DNA from: G965220305 sp965220305
GTDB taxonomy: Bacteria > Chloroflexota > Dehalococcoidia > Lucifugimonadales > UBA3495
NCBI GenBank assembly: GCA_965220305.1
Contig: OZ244817.1
Coordinates: 3,596,001-3,660,000 of the forward strand
Length of the DNA stretch: 64,000 bases
Direction of reading: 5' to 3'
Both the position numbers and the translations under genes were made by a program. The notes beneath the pieces were generated by a model that saw only the letters and a list, made by a program, of their open reading frames with translations, was not told where the DNA came from and did no database searches. Below are positions 62,734-64,000 of the stretch, piece after piece; position 1 is the stretch's first letter, and each line of letters starts with the position of its first letter.

Positions 62734-62878
62734 TATTACAACGACGGTTGGTATGAAAGGGCTCTTGGGAATCCCTTCCCGGCTATAGGCCAGCTTGCAC
62801 GACAGCTGCGCGCCCGATCATTCCCCAATACAATTTCCGCTCACGAGCCACCCTGTTTGATGAAGCGTCGTTGTAATA
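62734..62878. mobile_element. 145-bp MITE with CTAA target duplication
   Basis: Terminal inverted repeats TATTACAACGACG (62734-62746, inverted at 62866-62878) flanked on both sides by CTAA (62730-62733 and 62879-62882). No open frame. The first bases TAxTACA and the CTAA duplication match the IS701-like element at 29.5 kb, so the MITE was probably mobilised by a related transposase. Confidence 0.82.
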
Positions 62879-62896
62879 CTAACGGCGGAAGGAGGC

Positions 62897-63082
62897 TTAT
62901 AGAGTTAAGGCAATCGGTATAGCCCCCTTCCGACTCTCTCTATCTATCTTGCCAGTCTTTACCAGATTAGAGATGGTTGACCTGATACTGTGCTGAAACC
63001 AAGGGCGTTCCCCGTAAGGACTGGCACTTAGTTCCTCCTCGGTAAGATTTGCATGGTTCTCAAGCCATTTATTCAATGCTGG
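62897..63082 (-). pseudogene. Fragment resembling a winged-helix C-terminus
   Basis: An open stretch of about 61 codons on the minus strand containing LNKWLENHANLTEEELSA, then GERPWFQHSIRSTISNLVKTG and KIDRESRKGAIPIAL before the stop. It recalls the winged-helix segment of Mrr-like restriction proteins (LTEEEL...F..RI.WA...L...G.I.R..RG), but this is a resemblance only. No proper start or domain precedes it. It lies between the MITE and a truncated SDR. Confidence 0.35.
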
Positions 63083-63095
63083 TCAAGTATGTTGG

Positions 63096-63272
63096 TTACC
63101 TCGTAACTTGGTCGGCAGGCGCCGGGCTGCTGCCGGAGCCGTCCACTTCGCAACCGAGGTCGTTGACCACCACCGAAGCGCCTTCTTCGGCCAACAGCAA
63201 CGCTATTCCCCGTCCGATGCCCCTTCCAGCCCCGGTAACGACCGCTACCTTTCCTTCCAGCCGGTTAACCAT
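63096..63272 (-). pseudogene. Truncated short-chain dehydrogenase (N-terminal 58 residues)
   Basis: The sequence starts MVNRLEGKVAVVTGAGRGIG, a perfect SDR cofactor site, and continues EEGASVVVNDLGCEVDGSGS then PADQVTR before a TAA. The style (NDLG..DGSGS..PADQV) is that of SDRs of the MaoC-linked hydroxyacyl-CoA group, which are 250-300 residues long. GGAGGT lies 5 bases before the ATG, so translation may still start. No continuation of the SDR occurs in the following 200 bases. Neighbouring MITEs suggest loss by rearrangement. Confidence 0.8.
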
Positions 63273-63356
63273 ATTTACCTCCGGAGATTTGACCTGGCCC
63301 GAATATGTATGAGCTTGGGACAGTAGGCCAGGGCCGCCAACTTCCTGGAGCCAGCC

Positions 63357-64000
63357 CTACAAACGAATAACTCCGGTATCTTCTTCGATGCTAATTTCGG
63401 TACCGTAAGGCTTGGAGGCCTGTTGCAGCCACCGTAGCGTCTGCTGCGCCATCGGCCCTTCGGCGAGGGTGGGCCGACCCCGCTGCGCGATGGGACGCCC
63501 ATGTCCCATGTCTATGGGATGCAGGACGATCTCCTTGAGGGCGCCGTTGGCGTAGTTGCATACCGCCACCACGCTCTGCCAGAAGACCGGGTCCCCGGCG
63601 AAGGCCTTGGTGCCGCCGCCGGAGCGGGTGTCCAGGTAGTCCCCCGGTGTTTGGTCGTAGCCCAAATTGAACCGGCGGTAGGCCTCGTCGGGCAACCATA
63701 GAACGCTTTCGTTCTGGAAGATGAAGTTACCCAAGCTGTAAAAGATTGGCCGGTTCTTGTAAATTTCAATTCCCCGCAGGAAATGGGGCCCGTGCCCCGC
63801 AAACAAGGCTGCGCCCTGGTCGATGGTCCAGCGAGCGAAGTCCTGCAAAAATTCAGGCGGAGATAGCCGAGAACCGCCGTGGTACTCCCCGTCAGTCCCG
63901 CTCTCGTGGCAATGGGTGCCGTAGACCACCCAATCGGACTGCTTCTGGGCGCCCCGAATCCAGTTCGAGATTCCTTCCAGGTCATCCTTGTTGGGCGAAG
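63357..64000 (-). CDS. CapA-family protein, C-terminal part
   Basis: At least 214 residues of a gene that begins beyond the window. It shows the poly-gamma-glutamate capsule biosynthesis protein (CapA) calcineurin-like pattern: SDWVVYGTHCHESG, QGAALFAGHGPHFLRGIEIY then NRPIFYSLGNFIFQNES, with the final metal His residues of the family in the GHGPH segment. The C-terminal 90 residues add a beta-rich end. Only the last part is visible; signal peptide and first metal ligands are outside. Confidence 0.88.
   Translation of the reverse strand, partial: SPNKDDLEGISNWIRGAQKQSDWVVYGTHCHESGTDGEYHGGSRLSPPEFLQDFARWTIDQGAALFAGHGPHFLRGIEIYKNRPIFYSLGNFIFQNESVLWLPDEAYRRFNLGYDQTPGDYLDTRSGGGTKAFAGDPVFWQSVVAVCNYANGALKEIVLHPIDMGHGRPIAQRGRPTLAEGPMAQQTLRWLQQASKPYGTEISIEEDTGVIRL

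Overview
The window is GC-rich chromosomal DNA whose gene content points to a heterotrophic Chloroflexota bacterium of the SAR202/Dehalococcoidia type. The basis is the dense mixture of luciferase-like flavin monooxygenases, acyl-CoA dehydrogenases, short-chain dehydrogenases, a CaiB-type CoA transferase, molybdenum hydroxylase subunits and oligopeptide-type ABC transporters. This assignment is inference from gene content; there is no rRNA or other phylogenetic marker here, and I saw no tRNA, rRNA or CRISPR array.

Layout. 1-3.3 kb: end of a molybdenum hydroxylase operon (flavin, 2Fe-2S and Mo subunits) closed by a terminator. 3.4-10.7 kb: FMN-binding PPOX-like protein, MFS transporter, a zinc-ribbon/degenerate RuvC-fold gene pair, a large DUF2339-type membrane protein and another MFS transporter. 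11-16 kb: luciferase-like monooxygenase, carboxymuconolactone decarboxylase-like protein, PHP phosphoesterase and a large orphan protein. 16-29.4 kb: catabolic cluster with four acyl-CoA dehydrogenase-type genes (one lacking its C-terminal domain), SDR, MaoC-like dehydratase, thiolase, flavoprotein monooxygenase, FMN 2-hydroxyacid oxidase, HsaA-like oxygenase and a second luciferase-like monooxygenase. Together these could oxidise branched or cyclic carbon skeletons to CoA thioesters and beta-oxidise them.

29.5-31 kb: an IS701-like insertion sequence with 16-bp terminal repeats, CTAA target duplication and a transposase whose C-terminus lies in the -1 frame. 31-41 kb: FAD amino-acid-oxidase-like protein, SelA/DgaE-like PLP enzyme, then a leftward four-gene run (cysteine desulfurase, DinB-like, SDR, and a B12-binding/radical-SAM-like protein without cluster cysteines), divergent from aminopeptidase C, followed by an LVIVD beta-propeller. 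41.5-50.2 kb: complete oligopeptide-type ABC transporter (SBP, two permeases, two ATPases), a 5'-3' exonuclease and a dihydropyrimidinase/hydantoinase.

50.2-51.8 kb: an AT-richer two-gene cassette of a DUF262 protein and a HEPN protein with an intact RX4H motif, a likely acquired defence or toxin-type module. 51.9-64 kb: CaiB-type CoA transferase, a luciferase-like remnant with an internal deletion, GPH-type symporter, MBL hydrolase, two oligopeptide ABC ATPases without their own permeases, methyltransferase, MFS transporter, double NIPSNAP protein, cupin, a CoA-transferase alpha subunit without its beta partner, then a degraded zone with two small inverted-repeat elements and gene fragments, and a CapA-family gene running off the end.

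Dispersed palindromic repeats recur in the intergenic gaps (6.4, 22.9, 31.0, 39.6, 41.3 and 62.7 kb). The observations I rate highest are the HEPN/DUF262 cassette, the cysteine-less radical-SAM-like protein in its operon, the transposase frameshift site, the CTAA-flanked MITE and the degenerate RuvC-like protein.
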